64,000 nucleotides of DNA from Ischnura elegans. Lineage: Eukaryota; Arthropoda; Insecta; Odonata; Coenagrionidae. How positions within the stretch are numbered: the first letter of the stretch is position 1; each line of letters begins with the position of its first letter. A program made the translations under genes and the position numbers. This document shows positions 10,593 to 25,500 of this stretch, in pieces. The stretch spans positions 75,833,243 to 75,897,242 of the forward strand of contig NC_060248.1 in NCBI RefSeq assembly GCF_921293095.1, given 5' to 3'. The notes under the pieces were generated by a model, which was given only the letters and a program-made list of their open reading frames with translations, did not search any database and had not been told where the DNA came from.

Positions 10593-13500
10593 CTGAAAAT
10601 ATTGTAAACTGAAGTCATATTTTACTAAGCCTTAGGAACTTCAACTATATCTATAGGTCATTTCACCACAATCCAACATATGTTCGTCCCTAAGGGACTC
10701 AGATTTTGATGAAAACTTCTCTATGGGTATTCACCTCAAACGAAATACCCCAAGACTATTTATGGTCGGCTTATAATACGAGCCTAAAGATGTGATACCT
10801 GCTCCAGACCACCATGATATGACCCCATAGTTCAATGATAAGCTATCAGTGCATTATTTGTTAACAGCATTAATAACAACATGCTTCGGACAAACCTTAC
10901 GTAAGAGCTACACTGAATATTTGGATTATGTAGCCAGCTAGTTTAACTTAATTTTCAAGCGCCCTCTGGTAACAAAAGTTAAGTAAGATAAATTTATTGT
11001 CAACAAAGATCTACAAACATCAATTTTAACACTGATGGTTGATTTTAACAAATGAGTGATTCCAGAGTATAAGGTACGTAAAAGGTATTAGTTCACCTTC
11101 TATCATTGATCCATGTCATTTTTGTATGACGTTCATGTTCATTCAACATATTGAATTTAAATTTTACCAGTGTAAAGGTACAGTATGTTCAATAATGTGA
11201 ATCATTTATCATCCAATGGATCTATATTTTAAGGCCCTTTTAATGGTAAATCACGAAAAACCGCAAGAAAGTTATAATGTATCAACTTTTTTTGTCCCTT
11301 ATTCTGTTCAAGCAATATTCTACAAAATAAATATTCTTCGTCACAGTAAAAAGTATTTTTTATGTATAGTTTTCATTCTCAAAAGTGAGATTAAGGATGA
11401 ATTATGTCAATCATTTCATCATCCATCACACACCATGATTCCATCTATTGTGTGTGAGGTCTGCAGTTATCACACTACATATTGTTAAAAGACCAGCAGT
11501 TTCAGCAACACAGCTGGCTTTGTAGAATGGTTGGTCTGATTAAGATAGCAGTATAGCTGTATTCATCTAACACCCTATTAAAGTGAAGAATAACAGCATA
11601 ATCCATGGATATTTAATGATTTGATGACACAGAAATAGATTTTTTTCTTATTTTTATTATCAAAAATTAGATTAAATTAAAATTAATACAAAGAGATGAA
11701 AAAGAATTGCAAATTTTTTATCCCTTTAGTGCCTATGCAAGAGGTAAGAGAAACTAAAATTAAGGAAAGCAAGAACTTACTTATTGAAAATGAAAATTCT
11801 TTAAACTTGGCCTGTTTTTAATCAAGATAAAGAAATGCAATATTCATACCTTTGGAAAAAGTTAACTTCTCATAAATTTTTTTATAGTAAAGCAATTTTG
11901 TACTCAGGGATGACTCATGAATGTTTATATTGATAGTTTTTACAGTAATACATAACCTTTGTAGATATACTTTTATCTAACTTAACCATTATTACAAGAG
12001 TGCACTTGAAAGTTAAGCGTGGCTGATATGTCTAAATCTTCAGTTCACCTCACGCATAAGGCTCGTCAAAAGTAAGTAGTAATGTAGATCACAAATACCT
12101 ATTAAGAGTTCTGGTAGCTCATCATTGAAGCTGTGTAACATATCACTTTTGTCTGAACCAGTTATCACATCCTTGCATTACTAGCATTTTATGCCGGCCA
12201 TTTTTATTTCTAATAAGGAGCCAGAATGCCACACAGGCAATAAATGGAAATGTTTACATATTTCTAACAATCAATTCATTTACAAGTTGCCACAAAATTT
12301 TATTTTTTTTAATAGTCAGGTAGATATGTCTTCATTATGATCAAGAAGTTTGAACCAATTCAGACATAGAGTATTTGAGAAAAGTATATTAACAATATTT
12401 TAAACATTAAAACTTAGCAATGACAGGAGGAATTTATTACATTTTTACACATGGAATGTATAACGCAAAGTCTTAGCTTTAAAATAAACCATAAATCATG
12501 GCTACAAAACAATTTGGTGAGGAAATAGATGGAAATATAAGATTCAAGGCATGTTTTTTTTCTTGACAAAAATAAAAATGCCTTAAGTGCACAAAAACTT
12601 GTCGATCCTCCGAAACAGGGCCAATAAAAGTGAACATCAATTTATAGGTCAAGCAGTTTGTTCTAAAGAGTATTAAAGCAAGTAATAGAAGCCAAATGCA
12701 TAATTGAAAAGCATATGGAGGATAATTTGCCTAATGGCACACACTGTGCACAATGGTGTTACAATGTGATGCACGCCTGCATAAGGTTTAATAAAAGTTT
12801 AATGAAAAATCGACAATCATTTTATACAAGATGATCATGGAAGCATGAAAAATTGCCTAAGCACATATTCATGCATCAATCATATTTTTTCCAGCACTCA
12901 TCTTAAACTATCGTAAAAAAATTGATGATTTGATACTTGAATTACGCTTAACTATATCATAGTCTCTTTCATCGAGCACACTGAAAGGACTGACATTCCT
13001 AACTTTGCACAAGGCCTTACATCTTTTTATTAACTACAGTTTAGCTGATGTGAGACCTTTATCATGTTTTATTACAAAAATGGTAATAGAGAATTTAGAA
13101 GTACACATGTAACAGAACACATTCTCAATAAAAAAACACTATAAAGGTACACCTATACATACCACACTAAAATATGTACATTACAGACCCGTACCTGACG
13201 TACATTACAGACCATATCACAATTAATAATGACAACAAAGGTAGAAAATTATAAACGCATTTACTTACTTTTACTAACTGGTTCTTCACCAATAATTCGC
13301 CCCATCATCCAAGTAAACAAAAACGTCAATGAATTTGTAAGTGGAACAGCAAGTGAAATATCTGAAATTCAAGTTTAACATTTTCTTCAGGTTAGCAAGA
13401 AAGTTAATGACAGAATAAATTAACTACAACAAGCTGAACTTAATGACTTATTATTTGAGTGGAGAAGGACAATGAGGGCTGGGCTTTGTCATCTCAAATC

Positions 13501-16500
13501 AGGCAGAATGTGCAAAATCAAACCAGGGGACACAATATCAAAAATTTCTCTCCAAGTTATTTACGTGAAATTGTGGTAGCTTTATTTGAGCTCAGAAATC
13601 AACCCATGTAAATTTAAAATCCTTTCAACATGGCTGGGTCAAGCCTTGGAAAAAACATGAAAAATCATATTTATGTTGATAACTATGGAATCAAAGCACA
13701 GAGAGAGCAGTGATTATTATTATTATATTTGAAATAAACTGCGTATATGAAGATTTGACATAATGTTCCAGTAATTTTAAGATATAATAAACAAATATGT
13801 ATATATAAGGATGGGAACGATAGCGGCCATTTAAAATTTGGATGAAAATATTCCATTATATTTGTTTTTATTATTTTTTGTTAAGAATTGTATTATTTTT
13901 TTTGTATTAAGAAGTGTATTACGTAATGTTTGTACTTGAGTGAAGTGAGAAAACTGGTGAAAAGAAAGTAACTAGTGTACTACAACCATTCGAATAGCCC
14001 GGTTCAACAAATGAATCGTGAAATAGCAGACTATTATGGAAGTAGTGCACTGTGGGTAGGGAACAAGGTTATATAACCCTCGCCTCAGGGTAGGAGGTCT
14101 TTCTATCTCTCATTTCATCAGTTTTACTGGGCTGTCTGCCACCTAAGCTGATACGAGTTAGCTGCGGTGCTGCCTGCCACACTACTCGTAGCCCATACTT
14201 GGCCAACCACCGTTTGCAAGCAAGGAAAGCCAGGTGAAATCAACTGTTCGCCCTACGAGAAGGAAAAAAAGGAGGAACTGGGATAAGAGTCCACGACGCA
14301 AGTAAAACATGGCCTGACATATATATCAGCCCTTCCTCTCTGTCATTGCTCTCCAAAATTTACAACGGGATATATAGTGCAAAGGTAATTCTGTGTTCTG
14401 ATTGTAAGGTGATATGTAGCTTAAGCCCTCAAAAGAGACAATTCAGAAAATCTAAGGGGGAGATGCCTGTGAATCTCCAAAATATATTATAAATAAAGCC
14501 ATCTAAAGTAGTGATTATAATAGTTGTGTTACATAGTAACTATTGTGTTGCTGGAACTATTACAAGATCTATGAAGGCCTTTAAGTAGAAAATGAGATCT
14601 CTGTGTCGAGTTGAGTTTGATCTAATAACTTCAACAACAGTGGAAAGTGAAAAAATAGACACACCTGTATGATGAAGGGTGAAGAAGTACAATACTGAGC
14701 CACTCTGATTGATGAGGAATGGAATGGAATACTGAAATGAAAAAAAAGACACTTTAATGTAGAATTTTTTGTTTTTCCCAGCATATAGTTTGAAGGAATA
14801 ATTCTTGGATTTCCCACTGGGAGTGGTTTTGGGTAATTGCACCCAACATTTCAACAGCTGAGTATAGTTTTCATTTAATCCGTAACACTTTTCATATAAT
14901 TGTTTCAGATCTCAGAGCAAATAAATATATTCTCATATACATATGTATGTATTATTACAGGAATACAACACCTACAGTGATCAACAAGGTATCATTTTAA
15001 ATGCTGGATGACAGGCTTCTGATATATACAATTCCAATCTCAAATTTCTCTATTTACCCATAAATTTTAATTGATACATCCCGAACAAGTAATGGACATG
15101 GAAAAATAGGAACTGTCGACTCGACACATTTTTTTTATTATGAATTTCAAAAATCAAACATGCCTTTCCAAATGACAAGAAAACAATTTCTAATCCAATT
15201 GGCCTTTGCAATGACATTAATAAAGCACAGAGTTAGGCTCTTCAGAAAGCCAGATTGTACTAGCCATAACTCGTTCTTTCACATGGACAGTTGTACGTAG
15301 CATTTTCTAGAGTTTGCACTTTCCGTTATGTTTATATTAGAGATGGTCGGATCGGATACCTCGGATCCAAATATCCGCAGATAACGCCCTTCATCTGATA
15401 TTTCTAATCCAAATTTGATGAGGCATTGGATCTAGGACCTATATTTTAAATTTATGCTTCAGTGAATACGAGGGAGTACTGCAATGCTTGTCCTACTCAT
15501 GAACTATATTGTTTAAAAGTTCTCGTAGGGGTTATGCAACAGAATTTCAGCCACAGAAATTTTTATGGAAAAATACAACAGGCACATAGTATGACTCTTA
15601 CAAAGAGATTGAACAACCATTGAGAGAATCTCAACACCATAGGATAACAACCACGTCAAAAGTGACTACGTCGCAGATTAAAAAAAAACACCCTCGGCCC
15701 TCCATTACCACATGCCTCTAATACTTTTTTTTTCCTTTCCGAGACCACACAGTACATAAATCATTATCTTCAAAGGAAAATATCAAGTTCCACGAGAACA
15801 ACGGAAGTGAGTTTCATCCCTTCCCTATCTCACCCACTGACCTTTCTCATCCCACCTGCTTCAATTTCCAGTTTCTGGAGAATAAATGCTAGCTGAGTGA
15901 CTCACTGGACCAGAAGATGTCTTGATAGTTTTCGGCAATTGGATGACATGCACGATACTCAAAAAAGAATGAGACTAAATGCATCGCATTTCTAACATAT
16001 TTAGGTTTTGTAAGCTCAAATTAATTGAAACAAATTTTTTTTAGTTGCAGCAAAACTATACCAATATTTAACATTATCCCAACAGCACAATTTTCAAAGA
16101 AATAGATGTCACATAAGTACTGTCAAATAAGAAGATACGGCCGGGGAACACTAACTGCACATATGTATATATCACACACGTTCCCCAGGTTGGCTTTGAA
16201 GGCAACTGTGTCACAAAGTAGCAGGATCTGACATGTTCGTCCTTGACTCCCTCATTTGCAGCCTCGTTGCAGAGACAGAGGAAGCGTGCTCCTTCCCTCC
16301 ACCTATCCTTTACACGCTACCGCTGCCCACCCTTCCTCTTGCTGAGCAGTCGTTTCGTTTTGTTCCCGTAACTCATTACACATGATGCTAATGTTGTTCT
16401 AAGCATTGTTGCGATGTAGATTGTGCGGTTTCAATTTGATTTAATGATACATCAAAAAAAAAATGTCTTTGATTGTTAGAAACATTTTTATTGACATAAA

Positions 16501-19500
16501 GAGAACCATGAGTGTGCACTGTGACGTGAAACTATCGTGAGGAAGTGCAAAATCCACCTCACCACAACTGAAGCATTTGCGGGTGAAACACACAAGTAAG
16601 TATGCGACGAGAAAGTGACAAAATTCTGGTCGAACTTTGTGAGGAATATTAAAATTCAGTCAATGCTTTTTCTGAAGATTGAAACCTATTTTCATTTCCA
16701 AACGCTTTTGTAAGTTTTGATCCTGAGCATGTTAAGATTTTATCATGTAAAAAAAATAATTTGAAAGCTTGTAAAAATAATTTTTAATCAGTAAAAACAT
16801 AAAAATATCTACGTAAATCTAAAAAGCATTTCTTTGGTTGTATGTACCCAGAAGAAACTTGAATAATTAGGTAATTTGTTTAACAGCAGGAATTTGAAAA
16901 TGTATTTGGATCTGAAAATATCCCAAGGTCCAAAAATCAAGGATCTGATCCAGGTCCGAAAAATATCCTGGATCTGTCTATCCCTAGCTCATAGTTGTGT
17001 TAAAGAAACTCATCACCAAAAAGTTACAGACGAAAATATTGTTACGATTAATACTGTTTTTAAAGAAGTTTTGAATACTGCATGCCGTTATTCAGTAACA
17101 GACATAATGATTGTTCCTATTGCTACCAAACTCTCTCGCCTGTATTGTACTTATATGTTACGTATATTTTTGCAAGAAAAGGAGTATAAAGAAAGCACTT
17201 TATAATACACCTTCTTCTCTATTTAAATCACAATTACACCGTTTCGTTAACATTATTATTCCCATATCGCGTGAAATTACGAAATGTTTGCACGGGTTAC
17301 CAGTGGTGTCATGGTGCCTGAACAAGCCCAAACATTATTCCGGCACTTGTTAACGAAAGACATAATAGTAAAATAACATTTTTATAATTTTTGTTGCCAC
17401 AAAATTTCCAATACATACATTCGTAACAAAAAAATTGAAATAAAATGTAAATAATAATCTGTGATAAAAAAAACACAGAGTAATATTTCACTTCTAGAAA
17501 GATTTAAGGAAAGTGCATTCCGGCAATGCTTATTTTGCCATGATTTTTATTATTACAGCAACAATAATCAATAACATTGGTATGCCCAATGGTTGCTCTC
17601 ACAAAAGACATCGTTTTAATTGCAGGCACACCCAAAAAATGGATACAGGAATTATGGAGTGATGAGGAGATAATTTCCTCTCAGAAAAAAATCATTAACA
17701 CTTTGAATGTGCATAGATTAGTACATATACGACAAAAAAATCAAAATTTATTGCTTTTCGTTTACAATAACATGGTATCAATGGTGGTATTTATGCTACA
17801 CCAATTACAGCATAGAGACATCTATCCCTGCACTCTTCAGTGTCGGTGGATTAAGTCCATATGGAAAGAAAAGTTCTGCAGTTAATGTGTTAACATGTCC
17901 CCTCCTCTCCCTTTTCTTCCCAAGATAAACTCATGGATTTTACAATGGATTACACAGCAGATACCCCAACAGGGTGAGAATTGTTACCTTGAACCTCTGC
18001 CAGAGGTTCATGGTGAAGAGGATCGAGTTTTGTAAATTTGTAAAACCACTGTAACACTTCCGCCAAGAAAATATACAAGCCATTTTACTAGCAACATTGC
18101 CACTTCAATTTTTATTCATGCCCGGTTTTGAAAGACAGTGAATGAATTATTTGAAGTTACAGAGAAAATTTGCCTGAGTATAAGGAAAAAGTATGATTTA
18201 TTGTAAAACTATATACAGGTGCATCAGACAGAAGGTTAGAGGATTTATCGATTAACGGAATAGCCTACTAAAAGGAGATTTCCATGTCAAGGATTACATT
18301 TTTTAATAAAAGGAAGAAAAATAACCAGAGCCACAATTTCAAAAGATCAGAAAAAAGTATAGTGGAAGCAAATTAGTCATTCTGCAGGTATTTGAAAAAT
18401 CATGTTTGAAAATATTCAGAGTAGTGAGGGTCTTATAATGAAGAGAATTGAAATTTTCCAGGAAGTAGATTCAAGAGGTAGAGATTTTCAACGGGTGGCT
18501 TGGCCAATTTCCCATTTAGAATCTCTAGTTTCTCAGCAGAGCTGCTTAATTTCCAGGTTCATCAAATTTACCGATTGAATGTTAAGCTGTGGTATTTCCA
18601 ACTCATTGTTGCATCAACATGAAACTCCGAAAGAAAGGCTTGACATTAAACAAAAACTAACCGAAGTGAAAAAATTAAGTTACTTGGTATGCCGAAGGGT
18701 GAAGAAAGACAAACATAAATTAAACATAAAATGGCAAAGTCATAAAATAAAGGGTTTGGCATTAGGTATAGAGCTAAATAAGAGACCGTCACCAGGGACA
18801 CGAGTACAGTGGAACTTGGTTAGTACGTTTCTGAAGGGACCACGAAAAATGAACGTACTAACCAGGAAAACGTACTAACGAGGAAAGTAAATAATAGCAG
18901 TCGGGGTTATTGCAATCAGTGAAAAAGTCGTCATAATTACAATTACTATCGGTAGTTCTCATAGGATCGCCTTCCTGAACTCTTTTCATATTTAAAATCA
19001 AGAAAATGAGCGCTACCATGAAAAACAATACGATGTGAATAAAAATCGCAATTTTTCATGGACATCCCGGAGACGATTTCATGATTACGGCGTCTATCTC
19101 CCGTGATTTATCCTAGGTATATATATTTACAGAACGAGGACGAGTGAAGCTCAGACAAGCGAAGACAAGTCATTTTTCTTTCTCACAGCGTACTCGGAGA
19201 ATATAACAACAACCCGGATAAGTCAACTGGTTTTTTAAACATCATAAAAATTGGGCAAAATTATATTGACTTTCAAATTACGGCAACAGCCGTAGACATT
19301 CGCTTCTGGAATGATACCATTTCGATTGTAAAATCGATCGATATATCGACTGATGACACGCAAGATTATTAGATTACGACGTAATTACAAGAAAATTTTA
19401 TATTAAACAGTTAAAATTTACTTTCAAAATTTGTCTAATGTCGTCTGCTTTCGTTCCGAGATCAAGTATTTTTAAGCTAAGCTTCGCGTGGAGATTCAGA

Positions 19501-22500
19501 GGATCGTCTGCTCCTGCAACAGTAGTCAAGTAAATACGCACGACGTCGAGTTTATGGAGCAGTACTGCTTTAGATAATGTGGGAATTGTCTAATACCGTT
19601 AAGACTCATTTCTTCATCATGATAACTCGTGCAATAGCAACAATTGCCCACTCACGAACTTTGTGCGCAGCAGTGGGCACTCCCAAGCGCTCCAAAGGCA
19701 ACAGAAGGTGAGGAGCTCGGGGTGGGGAAAATTGGGGCTTCTTATTGGCTGTAGTTTTTCATAGTCAGACATTCCCGAAAAACGGCCGCATTTTATTTTT
19801 CATCACGTCACAAGAATTCAGAAATGCATTTGGATAAATTACGGTAGAAGAAAGAGATGTGGAATGAATGGAAGAATGTTAATGGCTAACAATAATAAAT
19901 TAAATCATGAATTCAGACGTTTGCGACCCTTAAGAAGACACTAGAGAACGAATTGCGGGTTGCGTCACGGCAAGCAATTGAGCGTACTAACCAGGAAAGC
20001 GCAATTTTTTCAAACGTACTAACCAAATTCTTTTACCTGTATTTTGTTCGGATGGTACCGGGACCGAGGGAAATCGCCGTACTAAGGAGGAAAACGTACT
20101 AAGGATGAACGTACTAACCAAGTTCCACTGTATAGAGTAAATACGATAACCAAATGCTGTAGCAAAGAATATGAGGGAGTGTACAGTTTTTCTCCGAATA
20201 TAGTCCCCCTCTGAATATGGACCCCCCCTAATTTTGAGGCTTCTATTTCCGGACAAATTTAAAATATGCCCATAGAGTTTACATTACTAAGGAGGCCCCA
20301 CTAGGTGGCAGTAGCAGTCATAATTTGAACACGGGTCCCGCGCATTAATTCAAGCTCCAACTTTTGCCACTTGTGGTGCGACCGACACTACCACGTTGGA
20401 CACTACCAAGGGGACTCCATTACAGGAGTCTCCAGATGGGCCAATGGGAAGCCTTTCATCTGTTGCCGTTTGGCGCGCATTTTATTCGATCGCCAACATT
20501 GGCCGCATAGCGGCGCCACTAGGCAATAGGATCTGTGTCAGTGTAATTTTCGCCATTAAACTTAATGGAAGTGGGGCGACGCGCTCCGTCTTCAATCGGA
20601 TTTTTGCAGTAATTTTTGTAGTGAGAGTCGTAGATTCAGTTTTATTCGGCTTTAGCAATGGGGCCTGACCGGCGTTGCTGTGTCCCTGGGTGGAAAGGAG
20701 GCTACTATTGCCAAAAGAGACGTAGTAAGGAGCTGGATATACGCAACGAAAGCCTCTTCCAAGCAAGGGTAAGTAAATCACCTTTTTTGGTAGATTTTGA
20801 TGAAATTATTTAAAATTTGAAACTTTTATTTATAACCGGACTCAAGGTTAATTCCATGAGTGCAACAAGTGATTGTACCGTGAAGCTTTGGGTAGAAATG
20901 CTATGTAGCGGCGTGTCTTGGTCGCTGTGTGTGGATGCCGGCATGATTGCAACGTTCCTTTAAGAATATGCATTCAAAGACCAGGAGAATGGAAAGAAAT
21001 TGGTTTTATCTGTTAAAAAGCTGTGATTATAGTGTAATACTGCTCATTATTTGGAATTATCATGTTGAAACTCACGGGGTCTAGATTAATCTCAGAATTC
21101 TGCCATTCGTATTATGCTAATGGCGTCGTTGGTCGTCTTGCGTCGTGGCAGGATTACTATTAATTTGCGCGTGAGCTTTGGAGTTATGTACTTGTATTAT
21201 TTAATCGGAGCTGCTATTGGATGAATTTTTTTCAGAATGTTGCCCAAATGCAGAAATGGTGGCGGGTGATACCTCGTGAACAGGGAGTTATCGGAACGAG
21301 ATGTTGGCTTTTAGGACCGCTTTCCAGAGGGATCAATTAAGCGGTGTACCGACATTAAACTTTAAGACGGTTCCATCGTCAAGTGGCCGGGATCCAGTGC
21401 GTAAAAACAGTGGTAATAAATGAGAGCAGCGCTCTCCTAAAAGTGAAGGTGAAGTCCTCGTTTGTCGCTGATTTGTGGTTTTCCGCCTATGAAGTGTGCT
21501 TAATGCAATATATATATGTAGTGTCTGTGCAATCGCAAGCTGTGCTTTGAGTCAATATATTTTTATGGGATTTTTCAGGTGTTATTCTATGGACGAGAGA
21601 TGTCTAATCCTGGACTCAAAATTCTTAACCTCGCTGATGTTTCTCGTCTCATTGATGATGTGAATGAGTAACAGATATGTGCTGGTCTGTCTGTTCAAGC
21701 CGTCAATGGTGAAAGGTAATCATATTACTGTATTTGTTTACTATAGTGTAGTAATTAAGTGGGCAGTTTCAAAAATACTCTTTCACTTTTGATGAATTTA
21801 ATACTGTTGGAGTGTCCTAATTCTGGTCTACATTTGTTATGCTACACTCACTGATTCTTCTGGTGTACCATGCAGTCGACGTTGGATTTACTAATGTGGC
21901 GTCATTTGTCCTATTCCTTTCTTGCCTCTTACATCCTTTTAAATCATCTTAGTAAATGTTCATGAAGTAATGAAGCTGGTGAAGAAATAAATTTCGTATT
22001 GTAATAGAAGAAATATAATCTATTGTAGATTATGTTTCTTCCCTTCTAATGTCAAATTTATTTTTATGTGGGAGGATGAAGGCAATACTCAGTAGCCTGT
22101 TGATGGGTGGGGCGAAATTACTTGATTTTGTTTGCCTTAGGTGTGTGAAATGCGATGCACATGATATGGTTATTGGCCTTATCATATTTCACGAATTTTT
22201 TCCAACATTTCCAACCAATTTCAGCAATCAATATCATGACTTAGGCCTGGTCTACAATGGGATATAAGCTGTTAGTCATTTCTTGTCTCCATTCACAGAC
22301 TTAACCATAAGAGGGAAACAGTTAAAATTTGAGTGCCTGTATTATGTCTGACACTGAATGCTTGTGTTTTCATAGTGCCTTTTTTTCATGATACAGAAGT
22401 TTGCAGAGTTACTTTTTGTGAATGTAAATATTCCCCTCTATTAATGCTCTTATTATATTCTCTTCATAACTACATACCAACTATTAGTTTCAATGCTTTT

Positions 22501-25500
22501 CACTTTAAGTGGCATGATACAAGTATTTTCAGTGTTATCTGCTCAGGATGATGATATTTTTTCCTTCTTATGTGTTAATTTCATTAAAATTCATTAAGTT
22601 ATGAAATATTGCCCTCCGTTAAGGCTGAACATATATTCCCATGGACACTTGTTTTTTATGCATTTCATATACTCTATGCCTTCACCATTTTCTCAGTGTT
22701 TATTATGTAGACATAAGGCTACAGTCTACTGAAATTCTTACCACCTGCGTTCAGTTAGGTGTGGTACTGCGCTGATCACATTGTTTTCCAGCATGTGCTC
22801 TTATTGGCTAACTGTATGCCATAAAGATGAACATTGTCCATCTTTTTTATGGCTGAAGTCCATCGTGGAATTCTATTTTGGCTCCTTATGGCTTATGCCC
22901 TTTGACTTAAATGTCTCACTGAACCAGCTCATTCACAGTGAATGCAAGTGTTGTCTGTGAAGGCCATGGTAATGTGTGTAGAAATTATCTTAGAAATTAT
23001 CTATTAATCTATTTCTCTTTATTTCAGGTGTATTTCTTTCATTTGGTATGAAGCATATTCATGAAACACTACTCTGAAACATTTCAAAGGACAAAGATTC
23101 ACCATCTATGCTGGTGTTGTTCAGGTACATGGAGATGTGAGGTCAAGGCAGGTTATGGTAGCAACTAAGAAATATGTTCAATGAAAAAATGAGCAGTGAA
23201 ATTTTTAATAAAACCACTCTTCAGGCAAATATTTCTCTGCTAAAGCTGCCTCATCAGTTGCACTTTGATTGTAAGTTGAAATTTTGTTGAGACTTCTACT
23301 TTTGATTTTTAAAATTGATTATGATCAAACCAAGTCTATAGCACTACAGTAAAACCTCTATGTAGTGAACCTCTTTACTTCATAAACCTCCATACTTCAT
23401 ACCAAGGATACACCCCCGATACGGCCTAACTATCTCCGCAAATTGTACGGAGACAACTACAGACCATTAATGCAGCTTCAATTATGTATATGGATTGACA
23501 TTTTCAGGGATACATTTTTCACCCTTTTTTTTCTTGTAAACCTTTATTATGTCATAGTTTTCACGTTAACCATTAGTTATAGCCATTTTGTTCCATATGA
23601 GAGCATACCTAACAGTAAATATAAGAAAAAAGATATCCAACTATCCTAATCATTTTAAGTGACTGTTGAATTGAGAGAGATCACATCGTTTTCTTTCTAA
23701 TCATGGTAAAAATAACGTGATGGCGCTCACTTTGTGTTATCATTAAACCAATAAATATATGTTTACTAATGCATGCATGTTTAATTAAATGCATAAATTT
23801 AATGGTTTAAAAGACAGTAGTGCCTTTCATTTCCAAAGGATATGAAAAAATGGTGCATATCACCAAAACCTCTCTTTAGTGAATCTCCCATTTTTGTATC
23901 AAATTGCATAAATTTTAGCCCCCTCCACTATGATGTAAAGAGGTTTTAATGTGTCAGGAAAACTAATAGTCATAATGGTCTAGTTTTCTATTATTCTATA
24001 TTAACTATCCAATTATTTGAGCATTTGAATTTTGGGTGTAACTGCAGTTTTTCAATGAATGCAGTCTCAGTCATACTTTTCATCCAAATCTCAATCCAGT
24101 GTCCCGCAGTCAAATTTGCATCAAAATTTTTGGACCAAAAATTTTAAATGAATTTGGAACACGGTCCCATAAAACATCAAATTTTGACCTGAGGCAATAT
24201 GTGAATCAAGCCAAATTATTTTTTTTCATTGTAAAATGACTGAACTATGTCCACTGTAGTTTGTTCTTTGTTCTATTTTAAAAATTATATGTATTTTTCA
24301 TATCAGGAGAAAAACAACCTGCACATGAAAAATGTTTTAATTTTTACACTTGCTATGTACTAGAGTCATGTCATGAATATTTACTTGGACATAGAACACA
24401 AACATTTCATCACACTTGAAGGAAGACCCAACCCTGACCTCCACAGTCGTGAAAAGGAATTTTTTAGCAACAAAGAGAAAAGAATCTCTAATATGTATTT
24501 TATTTTTAAGGTGGTGGGCCATACCATAAGGAATACTAGAAAAAATAATTTGGCTTGATTCACATATTGCCTCAGGTCAAAACTTGATGTTTTATAGGAC
24601 CATGTTTTTGACGATAAATTTTCTAAATTCTTGTGAAAAATAACAGTTTAGAGAGTTTTTCAATATCACTTAGCATTACTTTTAATTAGTATTTGAAATC
24701 CTCATGACTTCTATAGTAAATGTGCAAATTTTCATAAGAATTTGATGAAAAGTATGGCTGAGACAAATTATTTCCCTCTGGAAGTACAAGTGCCTCTGGT
24801 GACCGCATTCATTAGCTTTGTTCGCGTCGCTTGCTCCATCTGCACCTTCTGCACCGGAAGGTGCAATGAAAATCAGGCGGGTGCAGGAAGGTTCAACTCG
24901 TGCGACGCGAACGGCAACGTAACAACAAAAATGGCGCGGGACATGATTATAATAAACATTGTCGAAGAGGATTTTTATGAAGACTGTAATGTTATTTTCC
25001 CAGCTTTCATTCAGCCGCGGGATAGATATAACGTGTTATTCCAGTAATTGTTGCGATTTACTCGGGTTTGTTATGATTCTGGTTGAACTACTTAATGTTG
25101 AACACATTTGTGTATTGCTTGTTTGTTGCTTGATTGTATTGGCATTACGTTGCAAATGCCTCTACGTCTTCCTTTATTAAGAATAAGGTTTTAAGCTTTT
25201 GCAATTATGGCAAATTTGATATCGATATCCTAGACCTAAGTTTATTAATTGGTGTGAGAAAGGTGTCAATGAGCTGAAGTTACCATTTAGATGTAAACAT
25301 TGCCTTTTCACTTCATATACGCCTTTTAGTTATGCTAGTTGTTTTTATTAAAGGCTATTACATTTTTATTACGCATTAATTTCTTTACTCGATTACTTCC
25401 AGTAGATGGGGAAAATAACTTGACAACTTTTTTAAAAGGATTCGTGCACGAGATTCATGACCACCGAGACTAACAATTTTGCTAATCTCGTTCGAATTTT

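Noticed and set aside
17577-17885. 102-codon open frame in the TMEM234-like intron
   Set aside because: No recognisable domain, no supporting splice or neighbouring exons; likely chance or a very old repeat.
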